This document shows, one piece after another, positions 1 through 8,786 of a stretch of 64,000 nt of DNA (its first letter is position 1; the number at the start of each line of letters is the position of its first letter). The notes under the pieces were generated by a model, which saw only the letters and a program-made list of their open reading frames with translations, made no database searches and was not told the origin of the DNA. This DNA comes from Nitrospiraceae bacterium. GTDB taxonomy: Bacteria > Nitrospirota > Nitrospiria > Nitrospirales > Nitrospiraceae. The stretch lies in NCBI GenBank assembly GCA_013140715.1, contig JABFSG010000016.1:42550-106549 (forward strand). Direction: 5' to 3'. The position numbers and the translations under genes were made by a program.

Positions 1-203
1 GCAAGAAGAATCGAAGCGCCCCGGAAGTTTGAACCGCATCTGCGGGTGTCGCTGCTAAATCTTGAGACATGCGTGTCCTTCAGCGGCAACCGGTCGGACA
101 ATACGGAAAAGATTCATTGGTCTTGCCAGTCAGAATATCGTCACGATTAAGAATACACAGGGGAGCGACCACTTCTAACTGAAGGTACAGTGAGCTGTCA
201 ATT

Positions 204-758
204 ATGGACGTAACGAGGTGTCGACTTGGTTCAATGAAGCGAAGCGGAATCGAGGGGCTGGGATGGAAACTTGAACTCGACGTGGAATATGTCGGATAGA
301 AATCGAATCGCAACCTTGACGTTCATCTCTCGTCCAGTGGAACTATCCCACAACCGTAATAATGGAAGACCGTCACGGTCGTAGCCGTCGGCACCGAATA
401 CAAATGGCTCAACTCCTCGTGGTTGCCTTATTGGGATGTGGCAGTCCGATCTGGGCACACCAGGACCGAGAATCCCGTTCCCGATATCACGTTCAACCCG
501 GCGACGATTTCTTTATCTGCCAACACGCTGTCCATCAGGGCTGGCTTCCTATGCAAAGGCCCGGCTAGGTTTCTAGGCCTGGTGCCTTGCGGAGGAGCCT
601 CCGCCCTGTGGCCGAAGGCAATTGGGATCAATGCAGCGTTTCAGGAATGGTTCTATGAGTCACGCACGGTCACCGGCAACCTCATCAATCCAAACGTCAA
701 CGGGAACTACCATGCCCATATCCATCTGGGAACCTTCAGCTTCAGATTCATGTTTTGA
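204..758 (+). pseudogene. Decayed 3' part of an OmpP1/FadL-family outer membrane protein gene
   Basis: One reading frame shows the C-terminal strands of a FadL-type beta-barrel: WKLELDVEYVG near 264, then WKTVTVVAVGTEYKWL from 363, PVPDITFNPAT, an AGFLCKG segment, and a final strand ending SFRFMF at 758. A terminal Phe is typical of outer membrane proteins. The frame is broken by TAG at 297-299, where the family expects Trp, and by TAA TAA at 357-362. No intact start or signal peptide is visible upstream, where the coding signal fades. The longest open stretch, from about 363 to 758, could not make a barrel alone. I read it as a gene relic; the family assignment comes from remembered motifs. 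Confidence 0.5.
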
Positions 759-780
759 GGTGAGACACGGGCCGGCACAT

Positions 781-2607
781 TCAACTCTGAGAGGAAGTAG
801 GTTTTGCAAGCGCTTCTCGTATCTCTGAGACGGCCTTGCTATCGAGACCGGCTGCCGTCAATTCGTCGTCCGTGGCGGCAGCGATGTTTGCCACGCTGCC
901 ATATCGTTTGAGCAGGCTGGCCCGCTTGATTTCGCCGATACCGATCACCTGATCCAATCGCGAGGCCATCAGGGCCTTGCCGCGCAGCTTGCGGTGGAAG
1001 GTGATCGCAAATCGATGGGCTTCGTCGCGGATGCGCTGCACGAGATGGGTGGCGGGAGAATTCGATCGAAGCACAATGGGGTTCTTTCGTCCTGGCAGGA
1101 AGATCCGCTCGTCCTTCTCGCCGCGCGCCTTGGCCAATCCGATAATCGGCAGATCCCGATGACCGACCTGCTTCAGACCTTCCATGGCCGCAGCGAGTTG
1201 GCCTAATCCCCCATCGATCAGGATAAGGTCCGGACGTGCCAGCTCTTCGTTGTCTCCATAGCGGCGCGTGACGACCTCCTGCATGCTGGCGAAATCGTTG
1301 GCCCCGGTCACGGTTTTGATTTTGAACCGGCGATAGTCTGATTTCTTCATCTGGCCGTCTTCCCAAACGACCATGGACGCGACCGATTGGTTGCCCATGG
1401 TATTTGAAATGTCGAATCCTTCGATACGCCGAGGCGCAACGGCTAATCGCACGAGCCGTTTCAGCTCTTCAACCGCTTGCCGTCCAACTTCTTCGTCCCG
1501 CAGGTGATTGGCGGCAGCGGCTGCCGCATTCTCTTCCGCCAGAAGGAGCAATTGGTGCTTCACGCCGCGCTCAGGTGCGACAATACGAACCGTGTTCCCG
1601 CGCTTGCCCGAAAGCCACTCTTCGATCACCGTCACGTCGTCGAGGTCGGTGGGAATGAGCAGTTCTTTGGGCGGCTGACCGTCTTTGTTGTAGAACTGTT
1701 CGATCGCGGACCGCACAAGCTCCTCATCGCTTGCGTCGGCTGAATTGGGCCAAAAGAAGTCTTTGCGTCCGATCAAAAGGCCCCCGCGCACAAAGAGGAT
1801 CTGAAGATCGACCGCCGTTCCTTGCCGCGCCAGACCGATCACATCCTGATCGGTCGTCGTCGTTTGGGTGATGCGCTGTTTTTCGAGCGTTCGTTCGATG
1901 TTGAAAAGCCGATCGCGCAAGCGCGCCGCTTCTTCGAATTCCTCACGCGCCGCCACCGTTTCCATTTGCGTGCGCAAGTCGTCCAGCAATTCATGGTCGC
2001 GTCCTTCGAGAAACTGGCGAACTTGCGCGACAATGTGCCGGTAATCCTCTTTCGATTGATTGCCGGTACAGGGGGCCATACACCGTTTGATTTCAAATTC
2101 GAGGCAGGCTCGCTCAGCCTTGCCGTCGATCTCGATCGTGCAGGTGGCCAAGGGAAAAGCCTTCTTGATGACTTTCAACGTCTCCCTCAACGCGCCGGCC
2201 GGCGTGTAGGGGCCGTAGTAGAGTGCGCCGTCCTGTTGCACACGCCGGACGATGGAGAGACGTGGAAAGTCTTCTTTGATCGGCAGGCGAAGGTAGGGAT
2301 ATTGCTTGTCGTCACGTAGCACGACATTGAAACGGGGGCGATGCTGCTTGATCAGATTGCTTTCGAGAATAAGCGCTTCAAGCTCGGAGCGGGTGACGAT
2401 CGTTTCCAGATCTGCGATGTGGCTGACCAGGACGATGTTTTTCGGAGAGTGGTCTGTGCCCTTCTGAAAGTAAGACCGCACGCGGTTGGACAGGACTGCG
2501 GCTTTCCCAATATAGAGCAATTCCCCCTGTTCGTCCCTGAATAGATAGACACCGGGCTGGTCCGGAAGGTGGTCGAGTTTGGATTGAAGGGCAGCAACGA
2601 GATTCAT
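781..2607 (-). CDS. uvrC: Excinuclease ABC subunit C (UvrC)
   Basis: UvrC makes both incisions around a DNA lesion after UvrA/UvrB have marked it (nucleotide excision repair, cytoplasm). The 608-residue protein has the usual length and order. A GIY-YIG nuclease begins GVYLF...LLYIGKA at about residues 19-34. It is followed by the Cys-containing ERACLEFEIKRCMAPC segment, the UVR motif that contacts UvrB (LRTQMETVAAREEFEEAARLRD), the RNase H-like nuclease (ILIDGGLGQLAAA), and a C-terminal helix-hairpin-helix (IGEIKRASLLKRYGSV). The frame runs open to 2649, but ATG at 2607 starts the conserved MNLVAALQSKL. The 14 extra codons lie in an intergenic repeat of ATGGTCA-like units. The gene stands alone on the minus strand. 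Confidence 0.96.
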   Translation of the reverse strand: MNLVAALQSKLDHLPDQPGVYLFRDEQGELLYIGKAAVLSNRVRSYFQKGTDHSPKNIVLVSHIADLETIVTRSELEALILESNLIKQHRPRFNVVLRDDKQYPYLRLPIKEDFPRLSIVRRVQQDGALYYGPYTPAGALRETLKVIKKAFPLATCTIEIDGKAERACLEFEIKRCMAPCTGNQSKEDYRHIVAQVRQFLEGRDHELLDDLRTQMETVAAREEFEEAARLRDRLFNIERTLEKQRITQTTTTDQDVIGLARQGTAVDLQILFVRGGLLIGRKDFFWPNSADASDEELVRSAIEQFYNKDGQPPKELLIPTDLDDVTVIEEWLSGKRGNTVRIVAPERGVKHQLLLLAEENAAAAAANHLRDEEVGRQAVEELKRLVRLAVAPRRIEGFDISNTMGNQSVASMVVWEDGQMKKSDYRRFKIKTVTGANDFASMQEVVTRRYGDNEELARPDLILIDGGLGQLAAAMEGLKQVGHRDLPIIGLAKARGEKDERIFLPGRKNPIVLRSNSPATHLVQRIRDEAHRFAITFHRKLRGKALMASRLDQVIGIGEIKRASLLKRYGSVANIAAATDDELTAAGLDSKAVSEIREALAKPTSSQS

Positions 2608-2645
2608 GGTCAATGGCAAATGGTCAATGGAGAATGACCGATAAG

Positions 2646-2999
2646 TCAAGAAGAGTTCGATTGAGGCTCGACCTTGATCTTTCCTCGTTGGCGGATCTTG
2701 CGTTGAATGCTCGCAATGAGATTCGCGAGTTGCACGAGAGCGTTGTCATATCCTTCTGCCAATGCCTGTCCTTTCTCGTCCGACAACTGCTTGATCGCCA
2801 TTGCGTAGCGCACGTGTGTCATCGTTTCCCGTCCTTCACGACGGCATCGATACAAGGCCTGAAGATATTCCGTGCTGTATTGGGAATAGAATCCTTCGGT
2901 CATATTCGCACAGACCGACTCAGATGAACGCGCATCTGCCCACGAAGCCATTTGAAGTCAACCGCAAAGGCACGCCAGTCTTTCTCAATGCTCAAAGCT
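2646..2999 (-). pseudogene. Frameshifted four-helix-bundle (S23-type) protein
   Basis: The downstream frame (from about 2925 to 2646) reads SSESVCANMTEGF followed by a long helical tail ending QPQSNSS. RRSS-x-SVCAN-x-(A/T)E is the hallmark of four-helix-bundle proteins related to the 23S rRNA intervening-sequence protein. The matching N-terminal half, SIEKDWRAFAVDFKW...GQM, lies in another frame just upstream and stops at about 2900. One missing base near 2930 would join them as GQMRRSSESVCAN. The part between DFKW and GQM is also shorter than I expect for the family, so an internal deletion is likely. Function of the family is unclear. A sequencing error could explain the frameshift but not the shortened middle. 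Confidence 0.55.
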
Positions 3000-3121
3000 A
3001 ACGCGAAGCAGGCATGTCTTCGACTCGTTCCATTTTCCTCTTTTCCACCTCTCCTTGGTTCTCTGCATTTCATATTTTCCGCAATCATCCATGAACCATT
3101 ACCCATCTACCGTCGATTCTC

Positions 3122-3991
3122 TCATCGGAGCGATCTCACAAACGACGGACTCAGGGTTCCCCTGGCTACTTCTGCAACAGGGCCCTTCATAGTCAGGCTG
3201 AAGTCTGCAGCAACTTCGATGTTCAGCTGGCCCCCCGGCATTTTCACCGTGACAGGGCTTTTCACCAACCCGAGCCGGACTGCCGCACTCGCAGCAGCGC
3301 AGGAAGAGGACCCTGATGCCTGGGTTTCACCGGCTCCTCGCTCCCAAATCAAGATGAAGAGTTCCTTTGGGCCGGCTGGTACGGCCAGCTGCACGTTCGT
3401 TCGCTTTGGGAACAGGACATGGTTCTCTAATGCCGGACCCAGTTTCAAGAGATCCTCTCGCAACCAGGACTGTCCGACTGGTTTGAAGACGACACAGTGG
3501 GGATTCCCCACACTCACTCCGGTGAAGGTGAGGGATTGGCCTGCGGCATCGATAGACTGCTCGATCAATTCGTTGACCGTGAGGGTGCAGGGGAGCGAAG
3601 CAGGCTGGAACGTGGCCCGACCCATTTCGACTGTGACAGAACTCGCATCCCCATGCCGGTCCACATGGAGCGCAATCGTCACCAGTCCGCCCTTCGTCTC
3701 GACAGTGAATTGTTTTTTCTTCGTCTTGCCTGTGGCATGGAGATAGCGCGCGAAAATGCGCAGGCCGTTGCCGGACTTTTCCGCTTCGCTCCCGTCAGGG
3801 TTGAAGATTCGTAGCCCGAAGTCCGCTTTTTTTGACGGAGCCAGAGCAAGAATCCCATCGCTGCCGAGGCCCCAATTGCGATCACAAATGGATCTGATTC
3901 TCGATGGGGTGAGCGAGAAGGACAGTTCTTTGGGGTCCATCACGACATAGTCATTACCCAGCCCATGCCCGCGAAAGAATCCATTCTTCAT
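3122..3991 (-). CDS. dapF: Diaminopimelate epimerase-like protein with both catalytic Cys replaced by Ser
   Basis: DapF interconverts LL- and meso-diaminopimelate for lysine and peptidoglycan synthesis, using two cysteines as acid and base. This protein of about 289 residues has the full DapF frame: FxxGHGLGNDYVVMD at the N-terminus, FNPDGSEAEKSGNGLRIFARY around residue 73, VGNPHCVVF near 162, and ERGAGETQASGSSSCAAA around 226. At the two positions where the family carries catalytic Cys (CGNG and ACGTG) it has Ser73 and Ser226. It may therefore be an inactive or different epimerase/isomerase of the DapF fold, with a normal DapF elsewhere. The start is one of two adjacent ATGs (3991 or 3994); the longer frame to 4054 has no family support. 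Confidence 0.75.
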   Translation of the reverse strand: MKNGFFRGHGLGNDYVVMDPKELSFSLTPSRIRSICDRNWGLGSDGILALAPSKKADFGLRIFNPDGSEAEKSGNGLRIFARYLHATGKTKKKQFTVETKGGLVTIALHVDRHGDASSVTVEMGRATFQPASLPCTLTVNELIEQSIDAAGQSLTFTGVSVGNPHCVVFKPVGQSWLREDLLKLGPALENHVLFPKRTNVQLAVPAGPKELFILIWERGAGETQASGSSSCAAASAAVRLGLVKSPVTVKMPGGQLNIEVAADFSLTMKGPVAEVARGTLSPSFVRSLR

Positions 3992-4108
3992 CATCGGTCT
4001 CCTTCTGGTATCTCGTCGTTCGTGAAGCGCGGGGAACAATACTTGGTCGGTCATTACCGGTCAATAGTCATTGAGGAAGAGGTAACGTCAAAGACCGACA
4101 CCCTGTGG

Positions 4109-4507
4109 CTAGACAATCTTGACGCCGGCAGGCCGTTCGATGAGTTCGATTTCGTAGCCGTCCGGCGCGTCGATGAAGATGAAAGAACTGCCGGAGGAAG
4201 TCCGGGTCGGGCCATCGGTGATCTTTATGCCTTGAGCTTTCAGTGAAGCGATTGTGTCGTCGAGACTCTCCACTTGAAATGCGAGATGGACGAGATCTTC
4301 TTGGACTTTTACTGGCCCGCTGGGGGGGAAGCTGGTGAGTTCAATGAGCTCCTCGCTGTTAGGGACTTTCAAAAATGCGAGCTGCGATCCGCGAGGGGAC
4401 GTTTTTCTCTCCAATACTTCGAGCCCCAACACAGTTGTGTAAAATTGGATTGTCTGATCCAGATCGCTGACCCTCATGCGGGTATGCAAGAGCTTGGTGA
4501 CTCGCAT
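4109..4507 (-). CDS. VOC-family metalloenzyme, glyoxalase I-like
   Basis: The 132-residue protein has a single vicinal-oxygen-chelate domain of bacterial glyoxalase I type. Glyoxalase I converts the glutathione hemithioacetal of methylglyoxal into S-lactoylglutathione. All four metal-ligand positions are filled: His8 in LLHTRMRV, Glu in ELIELTS, His in LVHLAFQV and Glu in YEIELIE. The motif FYTTVLGLEVLERK after the first strand is typical. ATG at 4507 starts MRVTKLLHTRMRV; upstream codons to 4594 lie in an intergenic hairpin of ATGGTGA-like units. The substrate is not certain, because many VOC enzymes share these ligands. Confidence 0.8.
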   Translation of the reverse strand: MRVTKLLHTRMRVSDLDQTIQFYTTVLGLEVLERKTSPRGSQLAFLKVPNSEELIELTSFPPSGPVKVQEDLVHLAFQVESLDDTIASLKAQGIKITDGPTRTSSGSSFIFIDAPDGYEIELIERPAGVKIV

Positions 4508-4516
4508 AGAGACTCC

Positions 4517-4612
4517 AAATGGTGAATGGATAATGGTCGATGAATCGAGAGCGTTTCCATCGTCTTTCACCATTACCCATTGACCATTATCCATTTACCA
4601 TTCACCTTCGAC
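4517..4612. repeat. Intergenic hairpin with arms of degenerate ATGGTGA-like units
   Basis: Left arm (about 4517-4540) reads ATGGTGAATGGATAATGG and a further unit. Right arm (about 4567-4612) reads as runs of CCATTACCCATTGACCATT, the complement of the same unit style. The arms can fold on each other. A similar one-sided run is at 2606-2636 and a short one at 3089-3112. It fills the gap between the glyoxalase-like and GNAT genes, just downstream of the latter's neighbour. Confidence 0.6.
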
Positions 4613-4617
4613 CATTC

Positions 4618-5091
4618 TCATTTACCCTTCGCTGGCCCGCTGGTCTTGCGCAGCAGAATCTCGGAGCTGCCTGAGACCAGAAAATTCGGCAGGGGGCCGA
4701 TCTCCTGGTAACCCTGTTTCTGGTAAAAGCGCCTGGCCTGATCGTTAAAATCCGACACACAGACGAACAGGTTTTTCGCCCGCTCGAAGACTACCGCTTC
4801 GACGTGGGCGAGTAACAGGCCCCCTAGCCCCGCTCCTCTCGCCCATCCCGCCACTCCCAGTAACTCCACATAGTCTCCGAGCAGGAATTTCTGACGAAGG
4901 ACTGCGATGCCGGCTACTCTGCCGTCATGATCCAAGACGTAACTGTCACGTCCCTGTGGGAGCGGTGCGAAATAACTGTCCCAGTCGTTAACATTGTAGC
5001 CCAACCGTTTCCAGGGATCGGAGTCGGCAAGCCATTCGATGACATCGGCCCGATCCTCCACCTCCATAGGCCGAACGATTGGGTTGCTCAC
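4618..5091 (-). CDS. GNAT-family N-acetyltransferase
   Basis: This 157-residue protein has the GNAT fold, which moves an acetyl group from acetyl-CoA to an amine. The acetyl-CoA-binding motif is VAGWARGAGLGGLLLAHVE in the middle (the R/Q-x-x-G-x-G/A pattern), followed by VSDFNDQARRFYQKQGYQEIG, the usual motif B with its Tyr. The start is GTG at 5091, overlapping the stop of the upstream polysaccharide deacetylase in GTGA, so the two are probably translationally coupled. The acceptor substrate cannot be told from sequence. Confidence 0.85.
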   Translation of the reverse strand: MSNPIVRPMEVEDRADVIEWLADSDPWKRLGYNVNDWDSYFAPLPQGRDSYVLDHDGRVAGIAVLRQKFLLGDYVELLGVAGWARGAGLGGLLLAHVEAVVFERAKNLFVCVSDFNDQARRFYQKQGYQEIGPLPNFLVSGSSEILLRKTSGPAKGK

Positions 5092-5801
5092 TGAGTCGCC
5101 TGGCCATTACAGACCAAGAGGTCGCTCATCGTCATGGGGGTGAGATTCCGCTGGGGCAGAAACTGCCGATGCAGACCTTGCACGACTTCATGTGTATGTC
5201 TGCCCTTCCCGTTGGCATGCATTACAATCACGCTACCCTTCTTGACGGTCCGCTTCAAATGGTCTTCGATTTGAAGGGTCGTAATCGTCGGGTCGGGATC
5301 GCCGGATACGACATTCCAGAGAATGAATTGAAGGCCGAGGGCGCGAGTCACCTCGACCGTGACATCATTGAACTCTCCATAGGGGGGACGAAACAATGTT
5401 GCGTCATGGCTGTACTTGGCTTTGAGCATGCGAACCGGGCCGAGAATCTCTTGTTTCTGCTCCTCGGCTGAATGGAGCGGCAGATGGGCATGAACATCGC
5501 CATGGGTGCCGATTTCAAAGAATGGGATCTGCAGAAGGTCTCGTACTTGTGGGTCGTGTTTCGCAATCCATTTTCCCGACATGAAGAAGGTGGCTGGGAT
5601 CTTGTGTTCAATCAAATAGTCGATCAACGCTTGATCGTAGCCCGCTCCGTTCCGCACCGGGCAGAGATCGAACGTCAAGGCAACTCCGGGGCATGAAGCC
5701 GGGCCTGACTTGATCACTTGGGCCTGCGTATAGAGCGGCATAACTGGAACAAGCAGGACTGCGAGGATAAGGCACAGCATATATGGGCAGTAACGCGGCA
5801 T
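5088..5801 (-). CDS. Exported polysaccharide deacetylase (NodB homology domain)
   Basis: The protein begins MPRYCPYMLCLILAVLLVPV, a signal peptide or anchor, so it acts in the envelope. The NodB domain has TFDLCPVRNG (the first Asp kept, a Leu where most members have a second Asp), HGDVHAH for metal binding, and RPPYGEFN. Toward the end VIVMHANG supplies the last conserved His. The family removes acetyl or formyl groups from polysaccharides such as peptidoglycan or chitin-like chains. TFDLC variants form a known subgroup whose substrate I cannot name. ATG 5801 is preferred; the frame to 5852 runs into a palindromic repeat. It overlaps the GNAT gene by four bases. Confidence 0.85.
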   Translation of the reverse strand: MPRYCPYMLCLILAVLLVPVMPLYTQAQVIKSGPASCPGVALTFDLCPVRNGAGYDQALIDYLIEHKIPATFFMSGKWIAKHDPQVRDLLQIPFFEIGTHGDVHAHLPLHSAEEQKQEILGPVRMLKAKYSHDATLFRPPYGEFNDVTVEVTRALGLQFILWNVVSGDPDPTITTLQIEDHLKRTVKKGSVIVMHANGKGRHTHEVVQGLHRQFLPQRNLTPMTMSDLLVCNGQATQ

Positions 5802-5823
5802 GGTGGCAAGTATACCTGATTCC

Positions 5824-5953
5824 GCAGGCTGCTCAAAATATCCGCCTACCAAGGCCCCACCACCTAAAGAAGGTTGAGTGTCGATGAGACTCTTGTTTTC
5901 TCAACCTTGGCCTCAGCCTTCCCATACGCTGGCTGGATTTTTCAGCAGCCTGC
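5824..5953. repeat. MITE-like palindromic intergenic element
   Basis: The ends are a perfect 10-bp inverted repeat, GCAGGCTGCT (5824-5833) and AGCAGCCTGC (5944-5953), extended by A-rich and T-rich flanks. Inside is a second inverted pair, AAGGTTGAG near 5869 and CTCAACCTT near 5901. The 130-bp element has no ORF of its own. It sits between the deacetylase and the site-2 protease, which are transcribed away from each other, so it may carry promoters. Confidence 0.65.
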
Positions 5954-6005
5954 TATAAGACGAAGCCGAGTTGACGCTCGAATTCCTGCACTGCTACGGT
6001 GACGC

Positions 6006-7184
6006 ATGGCTTTGCCTCATTGGAAAATCGGCCGTGCACTCGGCATCCCGATTTACGTGCATGCCTCTTGGTTTGTCGTATTTCTGTTTGTGACGTCATC
6101 TCTAGCGACAGGTTATTTGCCGGACATGCTGCCAGGCCTGTCAACTCCACGCTATTGGGGGATGGGTGGCATAGCGGCCCTGTTGCTGTTCCTCTCTGTG
6201 TTGCTCCATGAATTGGGCCATTCTTATGTAGCGCTGCGCTACCAGATCCCGATCAGACAGATCACTCTCTTCATCTTCGGCGGGATGGCCCACATGGGGA
6301 AGGAGCCACCCAGTCCACGAGCCGAATTTTTGATCGCAATGGCTGGACCGCTCGTAAGTTTGATCCTTGGGGCTGCTTGTCTCGGTGGAGCCATGGCAAT
6401 GGATCATCTGTTCGCACGACCTGGACTTCAAGGACTCGCCGTCCTTGGGAGCTTGCTCGGCGTGGTGAATGTGCAGCTCGGCCTGTTTAACCTGATCCCG
6501 GGGTTTCCACTAGATGGAGGACGTGTCTTACGGGCAGGACTATGGGCCTGGAACAAGGATTTTAATCGTGCAACCAGTCAGGCATCGCTCGCGGGATTGG
6601 GATTCGGCATAGCTCTTGGGTTGATCGGTACAGGCCTGATGGTGGGGAACTGGTCCGGCGCCTTGGGACAGTCTCTCACAACGAACGGAGGCTGGCTCAT
6701 CTTTATCGGCATCTTCCTCTTTTCGGCAGCCCTGGCAAGCAGACGGCAGGCAACCCGACAGACCGCTCTGACTTCTCTCACCGTTCGCCAGGTCATGGTT
6801 CACCGAGTCGTGACGCTGTTACCGGATATGACTGTTCAAGATGCGGTCGATCGCTACTTTGTCACACAGGGATTTGGTGGATTCCCCGTATGCGAAGAGG
6901 GACAGCTTCTCGGTGTGGTCACAGTGCGAGACGTACATGCACTTCCCATCGGGCTCTGGCCGTTACGCCACGTTCGCGAGATCATGCGCCAAGCATCGCC
7001 GGCCCTCTGCATCCCTCCGGACTGGTCCGTCACGCAGGCAATGGATCGGATGGCCCAGAGTGGGTTGGACCGTCTTGTGGTGATCGAGAACGAAGAAATC
7101 GTGGGGCTTGTCACTCAATCGGCCATCGCTCACTTTCTCCAGCTTCGCGGATCGGAATCGTTAAGCGTGAGGCGGCAGAGGTAA
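6006..7184 (+). CDS. Site-2 protease family membrane protein with two CBS domains
   Basis: A 392-residue Rip3/YfhP-like intramembrane zinc protease. HELGH at residues 68-72 is the zinc-binding active site, and NLIPGFPLDGGRVLRA near 160 gives the third ligand Asp. Several hydrophobic segments surround them. After a last membrane segment at about 225-250, two CBS modules follow: VRQVMVHRVVTLLPDMTVQDAVD to LGVVTVRDV, then VREIMRQASPALCIPPDWSVTQAMD to IVGLVTQSAI. CBS pairs usually bind adenine nucleotides and may gate proteolysis. The substrate, often an anti-sigma factor, is unknown. ATG at 6006 starts MALPHWKIGRALGIPIYVHAS, the family's standard opening. Confidence 0.9.
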   Translation: MALPHWKIGRALGIPIYVHASWFVVFLFVTSSLATGYLPDMLPGLSTPRYWGMGGIAALLLFLSVLLHELGHSYVALRYQIPIRQITLFIFGGMAHMGKEPPSPRAEFLIAMAGPLVSLILGAACLGGAMAMDHLFARPGLQGLAVLGSLLGVVNVQLGLFNLIPGFPLDGGRVLRAGLWAWNKDFNRATSQASLAGLGFGIALGLIGTGLMVGNWSGALGQSLTTNGGWLIFIGIFLFSAALASRRQATRQTALTSLTVRQVMVHRVVTLLPDMTVQDAVDRYFVTQGFGGFPVCEEGQLLGVVTVRDVHALPIGLWPLRHVREIMRQASPALCIPPDWSVTQAMDRMAQSGLDRLVVIENEEIVGLVTQSAIAHFLQLRGSESLSVRRQR

Positions 7185-7233
7185 GGGGCCGTTCTCTCCA
7201 TGCCCCTAACAGCTCATCCCTCACGCCTTACAA

Positions 7234-8601
7234 TTAGTCGTTCATGCGTGCAATGGAGATGTTTTGCGCAATGGCAATACGCACAAGATGGACCACGAGG
7301 AGAAATCCGTAGACGACGCAGAAGAACTTGAAGGTAGCCCGGTAAAAGTCTGTGAGGAGAATGGGGAGACAGAGAGCAAAGAGCAGGCTGACGATCAGCG
7401 TCATGAAGGTCAATCGTTTGCAGAACTCATGGGAGGCTTCTCTTCCAATTTGTTTCAGCGCCCGGGCGTAGCGTTCAGCCCGTTGAAGCCTGGCTGTCTG
7501 CAGAGCAGCCTCGCCTATCCCCCAATGCCGCAGATAGACATAGCCGCCCAGAATCAACAGCCAAGGCAGAGCCCACAGAGGCCAATAGGCCGCACTTCCG
7601 TAGGCTTCTCCGCTCAGGAGCGCGGCGAATGGGAGAGCATAGAGCAGTCCCAATACCAGGGGCAGGATACGCTCATCCTTTGGACGTTCCCCTTCCGGCC
7701 CGCCCTGGATCAGCTCCCGTTCAAAGAGGGGGTAACCGTATTTGAGGACCACCAGCGCAATGGCGGCACTCATGGTCTTGTCCGGAATGTAACGAATCCA
7801 GTTCTGAAACCAATTGACGATCCACCAACTCAGACTCTCTCCCCAGGTGATCCCGAAAAGGGATTCGAGGTAGAGTCGCACGGCCTGTTCCCATTGGAGC
7901 ACGCGCTGGCTCATCGATTCTGCAACTTCGGGATTCAACGCAAAGGCTGTTTGTTCATGCAGTGCTGACTGGACGAAGGTTCCGGGCAGACTCATGACCA
8001 GCGCACTGCCGACTCCGAAAATATAGAGGAACCAGGCATGGGACAGGGCGGAACTGCGTCCCGTCCTAAGATATTTTTGAAACCCTGTTTGCCTGGCCAT
8101 CCAACCCCAATAACAGGCTCCGACCATACTCACCAGCGACCAGGGGAAAATCACCACGTCGCCTCCGGTTTCCGGGTACAACAGCCAATTCACGACAGAA
8201 TTCGAGAGGAGGGCGGCGATGGCTCCCCACCAGGGACCCAAAAGAAAGGCAACCAACGCTGTGCCTGTCATGTCGAGAAATAGAATGCTCTCCAGATGGC
8301 GGCTCAACGTGAGCCCGATGTAGTTGAGGATCAGGCCTGCTGCAATAATGACACTGGTTTCGTACAAGAGGAGATAGGAGATCCCACGGAATGGCTTGGA
8401 CGAAAAGAAGTCGATCGAAAGAGAGGAATCAGCGGCTTGACGCTCAGGAACGGAGGGCGACTTTCGTTCCTTCTTCGATGTCATCCGATTGCGAAAATCC
8501 AGCAGCTTCTCCAGGACGGACAACAGGGCCGCGATGAAGCCCACCACGGTGCCGCCGAGCATGAACATGTCTTTGCCGAATTCCCCGAGCAAGTCGAGCA
8601 T
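7234..8601 (-). CDS. Polytopic membrane protein with ECF S-component-like segment
   Basis: A 455-residue integral membrane protein of unknown function. After one N-terminal hydrophobic segment and a basic linker (RNRMTSKKERK), about residues 80-220 hold five or so helices. They include FLDMTGTALVAFLLGPWWGAIAALLSNSV, a pattern seen in substrate-binding S components of ECF transporters and related sensors. Further helices follow around 270-350 (LPLVLGLLYALPFAALLSGEAYG), then a short charged stretch (RLQRAERYARALKQIG) and two C-terminal helices. No EcfT or ATPase gene is adjacent. The S-component resemblance is a pattern judgement, not a firm assignment. Confidence 0.6.
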   Translation of the reverse strand: MLDLLGEFGKDMFMLGGTVVGFIAALLSVLEKLLDFRNRMTSKKERKSPSVPERQAADSSLSIDFFSSKPFRGISYLLLYETSVIIAAGLILNYIGLTLSRHLESILFLDMTGTALVAFLLGPWWGAIAALLSNSVVNWLLYPETGGDVVIFPWSLVSMVGACYWGWMARQTGFQKYLRTGRSSALSHAWFLYIFGVGSALVMSLPGTFVQSALHEQTAFALNPEVAESMSQRVLQWEQAVRLYLESLFGITWGESLSWWIVNWFQNWIRYIPDKTMSAAIALVVLKYGYPLFERELIQGGPEGERPKDERILPLVLGLLYALPFAALLSGEAYGSAAYWPLWALPWLLILGGYVYLRHWGIGEAALQTARLQRAERYARALKQIGREASHEFCKRLTFMTLIVSLLFALCLPILLTDFYRATFKFFCVVYGFLLVVHLVRIAIAQNISIARMND

Positions 8602-8716
8602 GAGACGATCCCCTTTTTACACCGCTTGATATTCTAGCTGCGAAGGGATATCCCCGCCAGCAAAAGCCAGGAAGCCGACAGCCTCAATTGGTTCATTTTG
8701 TTGGTCTGGTTTGTTT

Positions 8717-8779
8717 GGTTTATCTGGTTAGTTTCATTCAACCAAATGCACAAAACAGACCTGATGAACCAGATAAACC
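8717..8779. repeat. Intergenic hairpin with GGTTT-rich arms
   Basis: GGTTTATCTGGTT (8717-8729) is perfectly complementary to AACCAGATAAACC (8767-8779), and weaker units of the same kind flank the left arm. It lies between two minus-strand genes, directly after the YihY/BrkB gene, and might act as a terminator-like stem. Confidence 0.65.
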
Positions 8780-8786
8780 GGTTTTC

